A DNA stretch of 50,270 nt from the NCBI RefSeq assembly GCF_025210435.1, contig NZ_JAOART010000004.1:1-50270 (forward strand), read 5' to 3'. Position numbers and translations under genes: made by a program. Below the pieces are notes generated by a model, which was given only the letters and a program-made list of their open reading frames with translations, did not search any database and was not told the DNA's origin. Source of the DNA: Anaeromicrobium sp. (GTDB taxonomy: Bacteria; Bacillota; Clostridia; Peptostreptococcales; Thermotaleaceae). Of this stretch, positions 26,926 through 36,329 are shown one piece after another; position 1 is the stretch's first letter, and each line of letters starts with the position of its first letter.

Positions 26926-27285
26926 ATGGGCCCTTTTATGGGAGAGAAAATCCTAAAAGAACCTATCCATAATACTAAAGTTTTAGATGAAGTGGCAAAA
27001 ATGGCCTTTAGAAGTGAGAAAATAAATGATAATATTAAACCTATAGAGAGGGTTTTATTAGGCAAGCATTATTTTAGAAAACATGGTAAAAATACCTAGT
27101 ATGGGCAAGAATAAAAACATGGGATAAATTTTCTCTAAAGATACTGTAATTCAATTAGAACAAACTAATATTAAAGACATTAAAATTGTAAATTTGTTTG
27201 GTACCATAAATTATGGCATGGACCATGTGTATATGTTAAGCGTTATAAGTATAGTAGCAGCTTTAAAGGGGGGGTTATATAAATA
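26926..27285 (+). pseudogene. Degraded protein-coding remnant
   Basis: An ATG at 26926 opens a frame of about 57 codons (begins MGPFMGEKILKEPIHNTK) that stops at TAG near 27100. From about 27133 another frame continues with protein-like sequence (DTVIQLEQTNIKDIKIVN, then LFGTINYGMDHVYMLSVISI). The two pieces read like parts of one protein broken by stops and a frame change. No ribosome site precedes the first ATG. I do not recognise the family. Confidence 0.45.
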
Positions 27286-27335
27286 GGTGATGATAAAACC
27301 CTTAAATAACAAAAACTATTAATAGGAGTGTTAAT

Positions 27336-29054
27336 GTGAATATTAAAGGTATTGGAGCTAGTGCAGGAATAGCCATTGGAAAGGTCTATAAGTTCCAACA
27401 GGCTGAATTTAGTATAGAAAAACAAAATATTTCTAGTGTTGAGAAAGAGTTGGAAAAACTAAAGAGTGCAATTGACCATAGTGAAAGGGAACTAGAGATT
27501 ATTCGAGATAAAACTAAAGAAACCATAGATGAAGAACATGCAGCTGTCTTTGATGCACATATTCAAATACTTAAAGATCCATCTATAATAGATGAAGTGG
27601 AAAAAATTGTAAAAGAACAAAGGGTTAATGTGGAATATGCTTTCCATGAAGTGACCAATAATTATATTAATATGTTTGAAAGTATGGAAGATGAATATAT
27701 GAAAGAAAGGGCAGCTGATATAAAGGATGTTAAAAAACGTGTTATTAGCCATATATTAGATGTTAAAATATGTGATCCTTCTTTAATAGACGAAGAAGTT
27801 ATAGTCATAGCCCATGATTTAACTCCTTCTGATACGGCCCAATTGAATAAGAAATATGTACTTGGATTTGCCACTAATATAGGAGGACGTACCAGCCATA
27901 GTGCAATTATGGCCTGTTCCTTAGAGATACCTGCTGTTGTGGGAACTAAAACCCTATTAGAGGAAGTAAAAGATGGAGAATTACTTATAGTAGATGGAAT
28001 AAATGGACATGTAATACTAAATCCAAGTGAGGATGAGCTGAAAGAATATAAAGAAAAGGCAAAGAAATATGAAGAACAAAAGAATATGCTAAAGAAGTTT
28101 GTAGATAAAAAGACAAGGACTATGGATGGATATGAAGTGGAGTTAGGTTCTAATATAGGTTCTCCTAATGATTTAGATGGAGTTATAAGCAATGGTGCTG
28201 AAGGAATAGGATTATATCGTACAGAATTTTTATATATGGGCAAGGACCATTTTCCAACGGAAGATGAGCAATTTAAAGCATATAAAGAAGTATTAGAGAA
28301 AATGGGAGATAAACCTGTTGTAATTCGTACCCTAGATATTGGAGGAGATAAAGAGTTATCATATATGGAAATGCCTAAAGAATTAAATCCTTTCCTAGGT
28401 CATAGGGCTATTAGGTTGTGTCTTGAAAAAGTAGATTTATTTAAAACTCAATTAAGAGCTCTATTACGTGCAAGTGCTTACGGAAATTTAAAGATAATGT
28501 TTCCTATGATAGCTACTATTAATGATTTTAAAAGGGCCAAGGAAGTCCTAATAGGTGTTAAAGAGGAAATGATAAAAGAGGGCATAAAAATTAGTGACAA
28601 TATTGAGGTAGGTATAATGGTAGAAATTCCATCAACTGCCATATTAGCAGATCAGTTTGCCAAGGAAGTGGATTTTTTCTCAATAGGAACAAACGATTTA
28701 ATCCAATATACTTTTGCAGCAGATAGGATGAATGAAAAGGTATCCTATTTATATCAGCCATATAATCCATCCCTATTACGACTTATAAAAATGGTAATAG
28801 ATGCGGCCCATAAGGAAGGAAAATGGGCTGGTATGTGTGGAGAAATGGCAGGGAGCCAATTGGCCATTCCTTTATTATTAGGACTTGGATTAGATGAATT
28901 TAGTATGAGTGCCACAAAGGTTTTAGAAAGTCGTTACTTAATCAGTAAATTAAATAAAAAGCATACCCATGACCTAGTGTCAAAAGCTCTCCAAATGAAT
29001 AATAACGAAGATGTTGTAAAATTAGTAGAAGAATATATTTCTGAGGTAGAATAA
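27336..29054 (+). CDS. ptsI: Phosphoenolpyruvate-protein phosphotransferase (PTS enzyme I)
   Basis: The 572-residue soluble enzyme passes phosphate from phosphoenolpyruvate to HPr at the head of the sugar phosphotransferase system. It has the HPr-binding helical region (~20-145), the phosphohistidine site [11 protein letters not shown] with His188, and the PEP-binding barrel with [16 protein letters not shown]-like [14 protein letters not shown], and the C-terminal GMCGEMAG. The start is GTG at 27336 behind GGAGTG; an overlapping ATG at 27334 runs straight into TGA. No HPr or sugar permease gene is adjacent. Confidence 0.95.
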   Translation: MNIKGIGASAGIAIGKVYKFQQAEFSIEKQNISSVEKELEKLKSAIDHSERELEIIRDKTKETIDEEHAAVFDAHIQILKDPSIIDEVEKIVKEQRVNVEYAFHEVTNNYINMFESMEDEYMKERAADIKDVKKRVISHILDVKICDPSLIDEEVIVIAHDLTPSDTAQLNKKYVLGFATNIGGRTSHSAIMACSLEIPAVVGTKTLLEEVKDGELLIVDGINGHVILNPSEDELKEYKEKAKKYEEQKNMLKKFVDKKTRTMDGYEVELGSNIGSPNDLDGVISNGAEGIGLYRTEFLYMGKDHFPTEDEQFKAYKEVLEKMGDKPVVIRTLDIGGDKELSYMEMPKELNPFLGHRAIRLCLEKVDLFKTQLRALLRASAYGNLKIMFPMIATINDFKRAKEVLIGVKEEMIKEGIKISDNIEVGIMVEIPSTAILADQFAKEVDFFSIGTNDLIQYTFAADRMNEKVSYLYQPYNPSLLRLIKMVIDAAHKEGKWAGMCGEMAGSQLAIPLLLGLGLDEFSMSATKVLESRYLISKLNKKHTHDLVSKALQMNNNEDVVKLVEEYISEVE

Positions 29055-29098
29055 AAGGGTAAAAAGATAATTAAATAAAGTTATTATAGTATGAGAGC

Positions 29099-29138
29099 AA
29101 AAATAGAGTTCCTAATTTTAGGAACTCTATTTTGATTT
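29099..29138 (+). terminator. Terminator of ptsI
   Basis: AAAATAGAGTTCCTAA and TTAGGAACTCTATTTT are perfectly complementary, with a tight loop and a T-rich tail. Confidence 0.88.
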
Positions 29139-29339
29139 TCCTTATTGTTTCTGAATTTTATAATATATTTAATATAATTGACTAAAAATATATGTATCCC
29201 TAATAGTCTTTTGTTCATAGATAAATATCACAATCAACAACAGAATGAATATTCTGTAAATATATTTGAAAAGGAAATTCCATAGTGGTAGAATAATTTA
29301 TATAAAAGGTATTAAAAAATATGGAAAGAAGGGTAGGTT

Positions 29340-30491
29340 ATGGAACTAGCACCCAAATTAGAGTATTTGTTGCATATTGGTATTATTTTATTAGGAGCAC
29401 AAATTGGAGGAATAATAAGTAGGCGTCTAAGGCAGCCTGTGGTTTTGGGGCAAATAATAGTAGGAATTTTGTTGGGAATAAATCTCATAGAAAAAACAGA
29501 ATTAGTTAGTCAATTGGCAGAAATAGGAGTAATATTTTTAATGTTTATAGCTGGTCTTGAAGCAGATGTGGATGAATTAAAAGCGTCAGGAAAATCTTCT
29601 ACTGCCATAGCCATATTAGGAGTAGTTGTACCTATGGGGTTAGTTAGTGGAGCTGCATATCTAATGGGTCAAAGTATGGCTAGTAGTATAATATTAGGAC
29701 TTATATCCATTGCTACTAGTGTAAGTATATCTGTTCAGACTTTAAAAGAGATTGGCTTTTTAAGATCAAAACAGGGTATAGCCATATTAGGGGCAGCTAT
29801 TATAGATGATATTATAGGGATCATACTTCTTACTTTAACAATAGGTATGGTAAGGCCAAATGCCCATAGTGGAGTATTTAGTGTAATAATAAAAATAATA
29901 ACTTTCTTTATAATAACCTTTGTATTGGGATATATAATAATAAAGGTTGTACTTAAAATCCATCATAAATTTAATTTAAGAAGGGTAATAGTGTCATACT
30001 CCTTAATATTTTGCCTATTGTTAGCATATCTCTCAGAGGATTTAGGTGTAGCTGCCGTAACAGGAGCTTATTTTGCAGGAGTAATACTTTCTATGACTCC
30101 TTATAGACATAAAATATCCCACGATATACAAATTGTATCTGACAGCTTTTTTACACCTATATTCTTTGTATCTATAGGATTAGGAGTAGAATTGAATGAA
30201 CTGGGATATGGTATTTTATTTAGTTTAATATTAGTATTGTTGGGAATAATAGGGAAAATATTTGGTTGTGGATTTGGAGCAAGGGCTACAGGCTTTTCTT
30301 TAAGAGAGTCATTACAAGTGGGAATTGGCATGGTTCCAAGGGCAGAGGTATCCATAATCATAGCTAACTTAGCCCTTTCATTAAACTTAATTGGAGATAA
30401 GGAGTTTTCTTCAGCCATTGTACTTGTAGTTGCTACTACCCTTATGACACCATCCTTACTTAAGTGGAGTTTTAAAGGATATGAGTTATAG
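29340..30491 (+). CDS. Cation:proton antiporter, CPA2 family
   Basis: The 383-residue membrane protein has about twelve hydrophobic segments and matches the Na+/H+ exchanger (KefB/NapA-like) core without the TrkA regulatory domains. Family marks include RLRQPVVLGQIIVGILLGI, the segment FLMFIAGLEADVDELK, and AIIDDIIGIILLTL, where the paired aspartates are the likely ion site. It exchanges Na+ or K+ for protons across the cell membrane. The start is ATG behind AAGAAGGG; a possible promoter is TTGACT (29178) with TAATAG (29201). The stop codon lies inside the left end of element copy E. Confidence 0.88.
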   Translation: MELAPKLEYLLHIGIILLGAQIGGIISRRLRQPVVLGQIIVGILLGINLIEKTELVSQLAEIGVIFLMFIAGLEADVDELKASGKSSTAIAILGVVVPMGLVSGAAYLMGQSMASSIILGLISIATSVSISVQTLKEIGFLRSKQGIAILGAAIIDDIIGIILLTLTIGMVRPNAHSGVFSVIIKIITFFIITFVLGYIIIKVVLKIHHKFNLRRVIVSYSLIFCLLLAYLSEDLGVAAVTGAYFAGVILSMTPYRHKISHDIQIVSDSFFTPIFFVSIGLGVELNELGYGILFSLILVLLGIIGKIFGCGFGARATGFSLRESLQVGIGMVPRAEVSIIIANLALSLNLIGDKEFSSAIVLVVATTLMTPSLLKWSFKGYEL

Positions 30492-30713
30492 ATTTCTTAT
30501 TTATAAACTGGCTTTATGTGAGCCTACTTCAGGAAACTATTGAAAAATTTTTCCATCGAAGTCACCTGCTAAGATGTGAATTTTAAAGAGGGGTTCATGT
30601 GTCATGTTGACTATGCTTAGGATATAGTGACGTTCCACGATTCCAAAAATTTTCAATAGTTTCCCTTGTAGTCAAGTTACTGTATATAGAGATTAGTGTT
30701 CATAAATCTATAG
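30487..30713 (+). mobile_element. Palindromic interspersed element, family 1, copy E
   Basis: This 227-base copy is bounded by TATAGATTTC (30487-30496) and TAAATCTATA (30704-30713). Its inner arms, GGAAACTATTGAAAAATTTT (from 30532) and AAAAATTTTCAATAGTTTCC (30645-30665), are shorter than in copies C and D, but both arms changed together so pairing is kept. The core is the most divergent of all copies. It supplies the stop codon of the antiporter gene. Confidence 0.75.
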
Positions 30714-30736
30714 ACAATAAGGTAATATAAGAATAG

Positions 30737-30770
30737 ACCTTTCCATATATATACATGGGGAGGTTTTTTT
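30737..30770 (+). promoter_or_regulatory. Terminator hairpin that masks the ribosome site of the ZIP gene
   Basis: ACCTTTCCAT (30737-30746) pairs with ATGGGGAGGT (30755-30764) over ten pairs, two of them G-T, with an 8-base loop. Seven T follow and the start codon comes next at 30771. The 3' arm contains GGGGAGG, the ribosome site, correctly spaced seven bases from the ATG. The same hairpin can thus stop transcription or block translation. Confidence 0.65.
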
Positions 30771-31493
30771 ATGGGAAAAGTATTGGAAATAGGTATTATA
30801 GGTTTCGTGGTAGGAGTAATAGGAACGGGGATAGGTGGAATCATATCCATATTAGTATCTGATATAAAAGGAAACATTTTAAGTTTCATAATGGGATTGT
30901 CAGGTGGCCTAATGTTGTCTATAATATGTTTTGATTTACTAGAAGAAGCCTTTAAGATCACTTCTCTTCATATAAATATTATTGGATTAATATTAGGAAT
31001 GATAATCATGAGCCTAATAGAGGTTTTGTTGAAAAGAAGAAATAGGAGTGGAAATAAATATAGGCGGATAGGATTTTTATTGTCAATTGGGGTAGCACTA
31101 CACAATTTCCCAGAGGGCCTGGCCATAGGATCAGCTTTTTTACTCACTAAATCCTTAGGGATTGGTGTATCTATAGTGATAGCTATACATAATATTCCAG
31201 AAGGCATATGTATGGCAGCTCCCATGAGAATGGGAGGCTTAAATAGATTGAAAGTATTATTGTATACCATGTTAGCAGGGGCTCCTATTGGTATAGGTGC
31301 ATATATGGGGGCTCTACTTGGAAATATATCACAAAATTTCATAGGATTTTCTTTAAGTTTAGCAGGAGGCAGTATGTTATACATAGCCTGTAGTGAATTG
31401 ATACCATCGGCTAAGGAAGTATCTACGAAAAAAATTCAAACTCATGGTATATTAATGGGATTTATTTTAGGAATACTAATAACTAAAATGTAG
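30771..31493 (+). CDS. ZIP-family metal transporter
   Basis: The 240-residue membrane protein has eight hydrophobic segments and the two ZIP metal-site motifs HNFPEGLAIGSAF (~107-119) and HNIPEGICMAAP (~139-150). It resembles ZupT/GufA-type carriers that import zinc, iron or manganese. The start is ATG with GGGGAGG seven bases upstream, buried in a terminator-like hairpin, so expression is probably switched at the RNA level. No metal-regulator gene is adjacent. The transported metal cannot be told from sequence. Confidence 0.9.
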   Translation: MGKVLEIGIIGFVVGVIGTGIGGIISILVSDIKGNILSFIMGLSGGLMLSIICFDLLEEAFKITSLHINIIGLILGMIIMSLIEVLLKRRNRSGNKYRRIGFLLSIGVALHNFPEGLAIGSAFLLTKSLGIGVSIVIAIHNIPEGICMAAPMRMGGLNRLKVLLYTMLAGAPIGIGAYMGALLGNISQNFIGFSLSLAGGSMLYIACSELIPSAKEVSTKKIQTHGILMGFILGILITKM

Positions 31494-31501
31494 ATAAAAT
31501 A

Positions 31502-31530
31502 TTGACAAATCTATTTTGTTAGAATAAATT
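31502..31530 (+). promoter_or_regulatory. Promoter of threonylcarbamoyl-AMP synthase gene
   Basis: A consensus TTGACA (31502-31507) and TAAATT (31525-31530) are 17 bases apart. A 110-base leader follows, containing a fragment of a family 1 element. Confidence 0.6.
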
Positions 31531-31564
31531 TAAGGATAGATAATTGTAGATTTGTTAATTGAGA

Positions 31565-31602
31565 ATTTGGTTTATATGGGCCTACTTCATTGAGGAAAAA
31601 AA
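31565..31602 (+). repeat. Fragment of family 1 element
   Basis: TTTGGTTTATATGGGCCTAC followed by TTCATTGAGGAAAA matches the left shoulder of family 1 copies (GGCTTTGTGTGGGCCTACTT). The rest of the element is absent. Confidence 0.55.
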
Positions 31603-31643
31603 CTATAAAAAAATATAAATGAATAAGGAAACGGGAGGAACAA

Positions 31644-32693
31644 ATGACAAAGATTTTTAATATAGATCCTAGAAATTTTAAAGATTGTGAGTTGGAAGAG
31701 TCAGCAAAAATATTAAATGAGGGTGGAACAGTGGCCTTTCCTACGGAAACCGTATATGGAATAGGGGCAAATGCATTAGAAGAAGAGGCGGTAAAAAAAA
31801 TATTTGAAGCTAAGGGGCGTCCATCGGACAACCCTTTAATAGTACATATATCAAAAGAGGACCAATTAAAAGAATTGGCTAAGGATATTAATAAAAACGC
31901 CCAATTATTAATAGAAAAATTTTGGCCAGGACCACTGACCATAATATTAAATAAGAGAGATAAGGTTCCAAATTGTACTACCGGAGGATTAAATACTGTG
32001 GCAATTAGGATGCCATCCCATAGGCTAGCAAGGAAATTAATAGGCCTATCAAAGGTTCCTGTGGCCGCACCAAGTGCTAATATATCTGGAAAACCATCTC
32101 CCACTAAGGGGGAACATGTGGTTAAAGATTTGAAAAATAGAGTAGATGGCATAATCTGTGGTGGACATGTTCAAATAGGATTAGAATCTACAGTAATAGA
32201 TGCCACAGGAGAAGTACCTATTATTTTAAGACCTGGAGGAGTTACAAAGGAAGAGATTGAAGAAGCTTTAAATATGGAAATAAAAGTAGACCCAGCCATA
32301 GAAGGTTATTTTAAAAAGGATTTAACTCCGAAATCTCCTGGTATGAAATATACCCACTATTCTCCAGAGGCTCAGGTAGTAATAGTAACAGGTAATTTAG
32401 AAGATACTGCAAAAAAAATAATAGAATTAAAAAAAGATGCCATAGAGGAAGGTAAAAAGGTAGGAATCATGTGCACCGATGAAACGAAGGAGAAATATGA
32501 TGGCCTTGTATATTCCATGGGAAGTAGAAAAAAAATAAGTACCATAGCCTTAAACATGTTTCATATACTAAGATTATTTGATGAAACAGATGTGGACATA
32601 ATCTTTGCAGAGGGAATAGAAAGTGCCCACCTAGGTAGTGCCATAATGAATAGGATGACTAAAGCAGCAGGTTATAATATAATAAAATGTTAG
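31644..32693 (+). CDS. ywlC: L-threonylcarbamoyladenylate synthase (Sua5/YwlC type)
   Basis: The 349-residue enzyme makes threonylcarbamoyl-AMP from threonine, bicarbonate and ATP for the t6A37 modification of ANN-reading tRNAs. The YrdC domain is complete (GGTVAFPTETVYGIGANAL ~28-46, KGRPSDNPLIVHI, PVAAPSANISGKPSPT ~142-157), followed by the Sua5-specific C-terminal domain that separates it from short TsaC. The start is ATG behind GGGAGGAAC. The arginine phosphatase gene follows after 23 bases, as in Bacillus. Confidence 0.94.
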   Translation: MTKIFNIDPRNFKDCELEESAKILNEGGTVAFPTETVYGIGANALEEEAVKKIFEAKGRPSDNPLIVHISKEDQLKELAKDINKNAQLLIEKFWPGPLTIILNKRDKVPNCTTGGLNTVAIRMPSHRLARKLIGLSKVPVAAPSANISGKPSPTKGEHVVKDLKNRVDGIICGGHVQIGLESTVIDATGEVPIILRPGGVTKEEIEEALNMEIKVDPAIEGYFKKDLTPKSPGMKYTHYSPEAQVVIVTGNLEDTAKKIIELKKDAIEEGKKVGIMCTDETKEKYDGLVYSMGSRKKISTIALNMFHILRLFDETDVDIIFAEGIESAHLGSAIMNRMTKAAGYNIIKC

Positions 32694-32716
32694 TAGGAGC
32701 CAAAAAGGAGGAACGA

Positions 32717-33175
32717 ATGAATATACTATTTGTCTGTACGGGTAACACCTGTAGAAGTCCCATGGCAGAAGGATTAATGAAAAAATTAATAGAAAAGCAC
32801 AATTTAAATATAAATATATATTCTGCTGGAATATTTACAATGGATGGACTGAGTCCATCTGAAAATTCCATCTTAGCCATGGAGGAAATAGGAATAAATA
32901 TAAGGGATTATAAATCAAATACTATAACAAAAGAACTAATAAATAAGAGTCATATTATATTAACTATGACAAAAAACCATAAAGAGAAAATATTACAAAT
33001 AATTCCTGAAATCTCAAATAAACTATACACACTCAAGGAATATACAAAAATAAAGGCTTATAGTGATATATCAGATCCATATGGACAAAATTTAAATGTT
33101 TATAAGGCTTGTAGAGACGAAATAAATAGGGCATTAGAGATGATAATAAGTGAACTTAAAAAAGAAATGGATTAG
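32717..33175 (+). CDS. ywlE: Low-molecular-weight protein arginine phosphatase (YwlE type)
   Basis: The 152-residue phosphatase has the P-loop CTGNTCRSP (Cys7 to Pro15) and the catalytic aspartate in the C-terminal DISDPYGQN. Threonine at position 11, inside the loop, marks arginine phosphatases, whereas tyrosine phosphatases carry Ile or similar. It would reverse McsB-type arginine phosphorylation. The start is the ATG at 32717 behind AAAAGGAGGAAC; an ATG at 32687 overlaps the previous gene and lacks a ribosome site. Confidence 0.9.
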   Translation: MNILFVCTGNTCRSPMAEGLMKKLIEKHNLNINIYSAGIFTMDGLSPSENSILAMEEIGINIRDYKSNTITKELINKSHIILTMTKNHKEKILQIIPEISNKLYTLKEYTKIKAYSDISDPYGQNLNVYKACRDEINRALEMIISELKKEMD

Positions 33176-33227
33176 GGATTAGTATATTTTTATTCACACT
33201 CTATACTCTAAATCATAAAATAAATAC

Positions 33228-33256
33228 TTGACTTTTTTTCAAATATACACTACAAT
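33228..33256 (+). promoter_or_regulatory. Promoter of rpiB
   Basis: TTGACT (33228-33233) and TACAAT (33251-33256) have 17-base spacing, 37 bases before the start codon. Confidence 0.65.
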
Positions 33257-33292
33257 AATGAAGATTTAAGTTTCTATAATGGAGGTGCGAGG

Positions 33293-34388
<1,096 letters not shown>

Positions 34389-34429
34389 TCCATGTATAAA
34401 AAAACTCAAAAAAAGTCATAACTAAGATT

Positions 34430-34456
34430 AGGAGCAGTATATACTGCTCCTTTTTT
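34430..34456 (+). terminator. Terminator of rpiB-upp
   Basis: AGGAGCAGTAT and ATACTGCTCCT form a perfect stem, followed by six T. Confidence 0.9.
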
Positions 34457-34547
34457 AAAAGGCTATTTAAGATAAATATAAGATTTATGTGATAAAATAA
34501 TTTAACTAAAGGTTTATATATGAAAAATATGCTAAGGGGGAAATAAT

Positions 34548-34988
34548 ATGCGTCCTGATTGGAACACATATTTTATGGAAATGGCCGAAATGGCTAAGAC
34601 TAGATCTACTTGTAAGAGAAGAAAGGTTGGAGCTGTAATAGTAAAAAATAAAAGATTATTATCTACTGGATATAATGGAGCCCCATCTAATACTAAACAT
34701 TGTTTAGAAATAGGTTGTCTAAGGGAAGAGATGAATATACCATCAGGAGAGAGACATGAATTATGTAGAGGAATTCATGCTGAGCAAAATGCCATAATTC
34801 AGGCAGCTTATCATGGTGTATCCATAGAGGGAGCAGATTTATATTCTACACTACAACCCTGTGTATTATGTGCTAAGATGGCCATAAATGCGGGAGTTAA
34901 AAGAATTTATTTTAAAGGGTCCTATCCAGATAAATTGTCCATGGGTCTATTAGAGGAAGCTAATATAGAATTGATAAAAATGGACTAG
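34548..34988 (+). CDS. dCMP deaminase family protein (ComEB type)
   Basis: The 146-residue zinc cytidine/deoxycytidylate deaminase has the zinc ligands H77 with catalytic E79 (IHAEQNAII) and C105/C108 ([10 protein letters not shown]). It probably deaminates dCMP to dUMP for thymidylate synthesis. In Bacillus the homolog is encoded in the comE operon, but no competence genes are near here. The ATG follows AAGGGGGAA. Confidence 0.92.
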   Translation: MRPDWNTYFMEMAEMAKTRSTCKRRKVGAVIVKNKRLLSTGYNGAPSNTKHCLEIGCLREEMNIPSGERHELCRGIHAEQNAIIQAAYHGVSIEGADLYSTLQPCVLCAKMAINAGVKRIYFKGSYPDKLSMGLLEEANIELIKMD

Positions 34989-35027
34989 CAAATAATGACA
35001 AAATAATAACTAAAAATTACCTAATTA

Positions 35028-35056
35028 TTGTGTTTTTTCCTAGTTTAATGTAAAAT
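35028..35056 (+). promoter_or_regulatory. Probable promoter of the TagO/WecA gene
   Basis: TTGTGT (35028-35033) and TAAAAT (35051-35056) are 17 bases apart, 46 bases before the start codon. Confidence 0.45.
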
Positions 35057-35101
35057 AACTATGAGTAGAATTTCACTATTAAAATAAATAGGAGTGTTAC
35101 A

Positions 35102-36130
35102 ATGTATAAATATATTATAAGTTTATCGGTAGCTTTTATTGTGTCGTGTATAATGACTCCTTTTGCCATTAAATTAGCTCGTAAAATAGGAGCTATAGAT
35201 GTGCCAAAGGACAATCGTAGAGTTCATAAAAAACCTATTCCAAGGATGGGTGGAGTAGCCATATTTTTAGGATTTGTAGTTAGTATACTAGTAACTCTTC
35301 CTATGGATAAAAAAATAATAGGATTAATTGCAGGAAGCACTGTCATAGTTATTATGGGAATTATGGATGATACTAAGCCATTATCTCCTAAACAAAAATT
35401 TGTAGGCCAGTTAATAGGAGCTGCCATACTAGTTAGTGTAGGAATTACTATTGAAGGTTTTGGTAATCCCATAACAGATAAATGGGTTGGATTTCCCATA
35501 TATTTATCCATACCTGTAACTATAATATGGATTGTAGGCATAACTAATACGGTAAATTTAATAGATGGATTAGATGGACTAGCAGCAGGAGTAGCTTCAA
35601 TAGCAGCATTATCATTAGCATATATAACTTATATTCAAAATCCGGATAATATGGTTGTTATGATACTTACTCTATCTGTGGCAGGAGCGTCTTTGGGATT
35701 TTTACCTTATAACTTTAATCCTGCTAAGGTTTTTATGGGAGATACAGGATCATTATTCCTAGGTTATATTTTATCTGCCATATCTATTTTAGGAGTATTA
35801 AAAGGTGCCACAGCCATAGCTACAATAGTACCAGTACTTGCACTTGGTTTACCTATATTTGATACGGCCTTTGCAATTATAAGAAGATTTTTAAATGGAA
35901 AACCCATATTTGAAGCAGATAAGGGACATTTACATCATAGATTGTTATCTAGGGGATTAGGGCAAAGGAAAACAGTTTTAACCTTATATGCCATAAGTGC
36001 TCTATTAGGAATAAGTGCAGTTTTCATAAGTAACAACGAATTTGTATATTGTTTTATAACCATATTCTTTTTAACTACAACGCTATATAGAAGTATAGGA
36101 AAAGAATCCATAAGAAGTAAAAACAAATAA
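35102..36130 (+). CDS. Undecaprenyl-phosphate GlcNAc-1-phosphate transferase (TagO/WecA family)
   Basis: The 342-residue polytopic membrane enzyme of the MraY/WecA family begins synthesis of a lipid-linked wall polymer by transferring GlcNAc-1-P from UDP-GlcNAc to undecaprenyl phosphate. Family motifs are RRVHKKPIPRMGGVAIFLGF, the metal site MDDTKPLSPKQKF, NLIDGLDGLAAG (~157-168), GDTGSLFLGYI and the cytoplasmic loop GHLHHRLLSRG. The last marks WecA/TagO rather than MraY. ATG follows AGGAGTG. UDP-GlcNAc 2-epimerase is encoded next, consistent with teichoic acid or another secondary polymer. Confidence 0.92.
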   Translation: MYKYIISLSVAFIVSCIMTPFAIKLARKIGAIDVPKDNRRVHKKPIPRMGGVAIFLGFVVSILVTLPMDKKIIGLIAGSTVIVIMGIMDDTKPLSPKQKFVGQLIGAAILVSVGITIEGFGNPITDKWVGFPIYLSIPVTIIWIVGITNTVNLIDGLDGLAAGVASIAALSLAYITYIQNPDNMVVMILTLSVAGASLGFLPYNFNPAKVFMGDTGSLFLGYILSAISILGVLKGATAIATIVPVLALGLPIFDTAFAIIRRFLNGKPIFEADKGHLHHRLLSRGLGQRKTVLTLYAISALLGISAVFISNNEFVYCFITIFFLTTTLYRSIGKESIRSKNK

Positions 36131-36312
36131 GGCATATGAAAAAAATAAACTAGTCAGGTCTCTGAGGGATTTGGATTATTTTTAAGGCATGGTGAGTGAG
36201 CATATTAAACATATGTAAGGGACTCCATAACGAATAAAATAATTCAAATAACCAGTGGAATGACTAATTTATTTTTCGAATATGCCTAACCAGGATAATA
36301 TCCTGGTTTTTT
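36130..36312 (+). promoter_or_regulatory. Nested structured leader with terminator before the epimerase gene
   Basis: Nested complementary segments are AGGCATAT (36130-36137) with ATATGCCT (36280-36287), TAGTCA (36151-36156) with TGACTA (36261-36266), ATTTGGATTATTTT (36169-36182) with AAAATAATTCAAAT (36236-36249), ATGG with CCAT, and a CATAT/ATATG hairpin (36201-36215). A terminator follows at once: AACCAGGATA, its complement, and six T (36288-36312), then the ribosome site and ATG at 36330. The layout resembles a riboswitch or attenuator. I do not recognise a known class. Confidence 0.5.
36288..36312 (+). terminator. Terminator immediately upstream of the epimerase gene
   Basis: AACCAGGATA pairs with TATCCTGGTT with a minimal loop and is followed by TTTTTT. 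It ends 17 bases before the ATG at 36330, with only the ribosome site TAGGGGGA between, so it can act as an attenuator. Confidence 0.85.
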
Positions 36313-36329
36313 AAATAGGGGGATATAAA

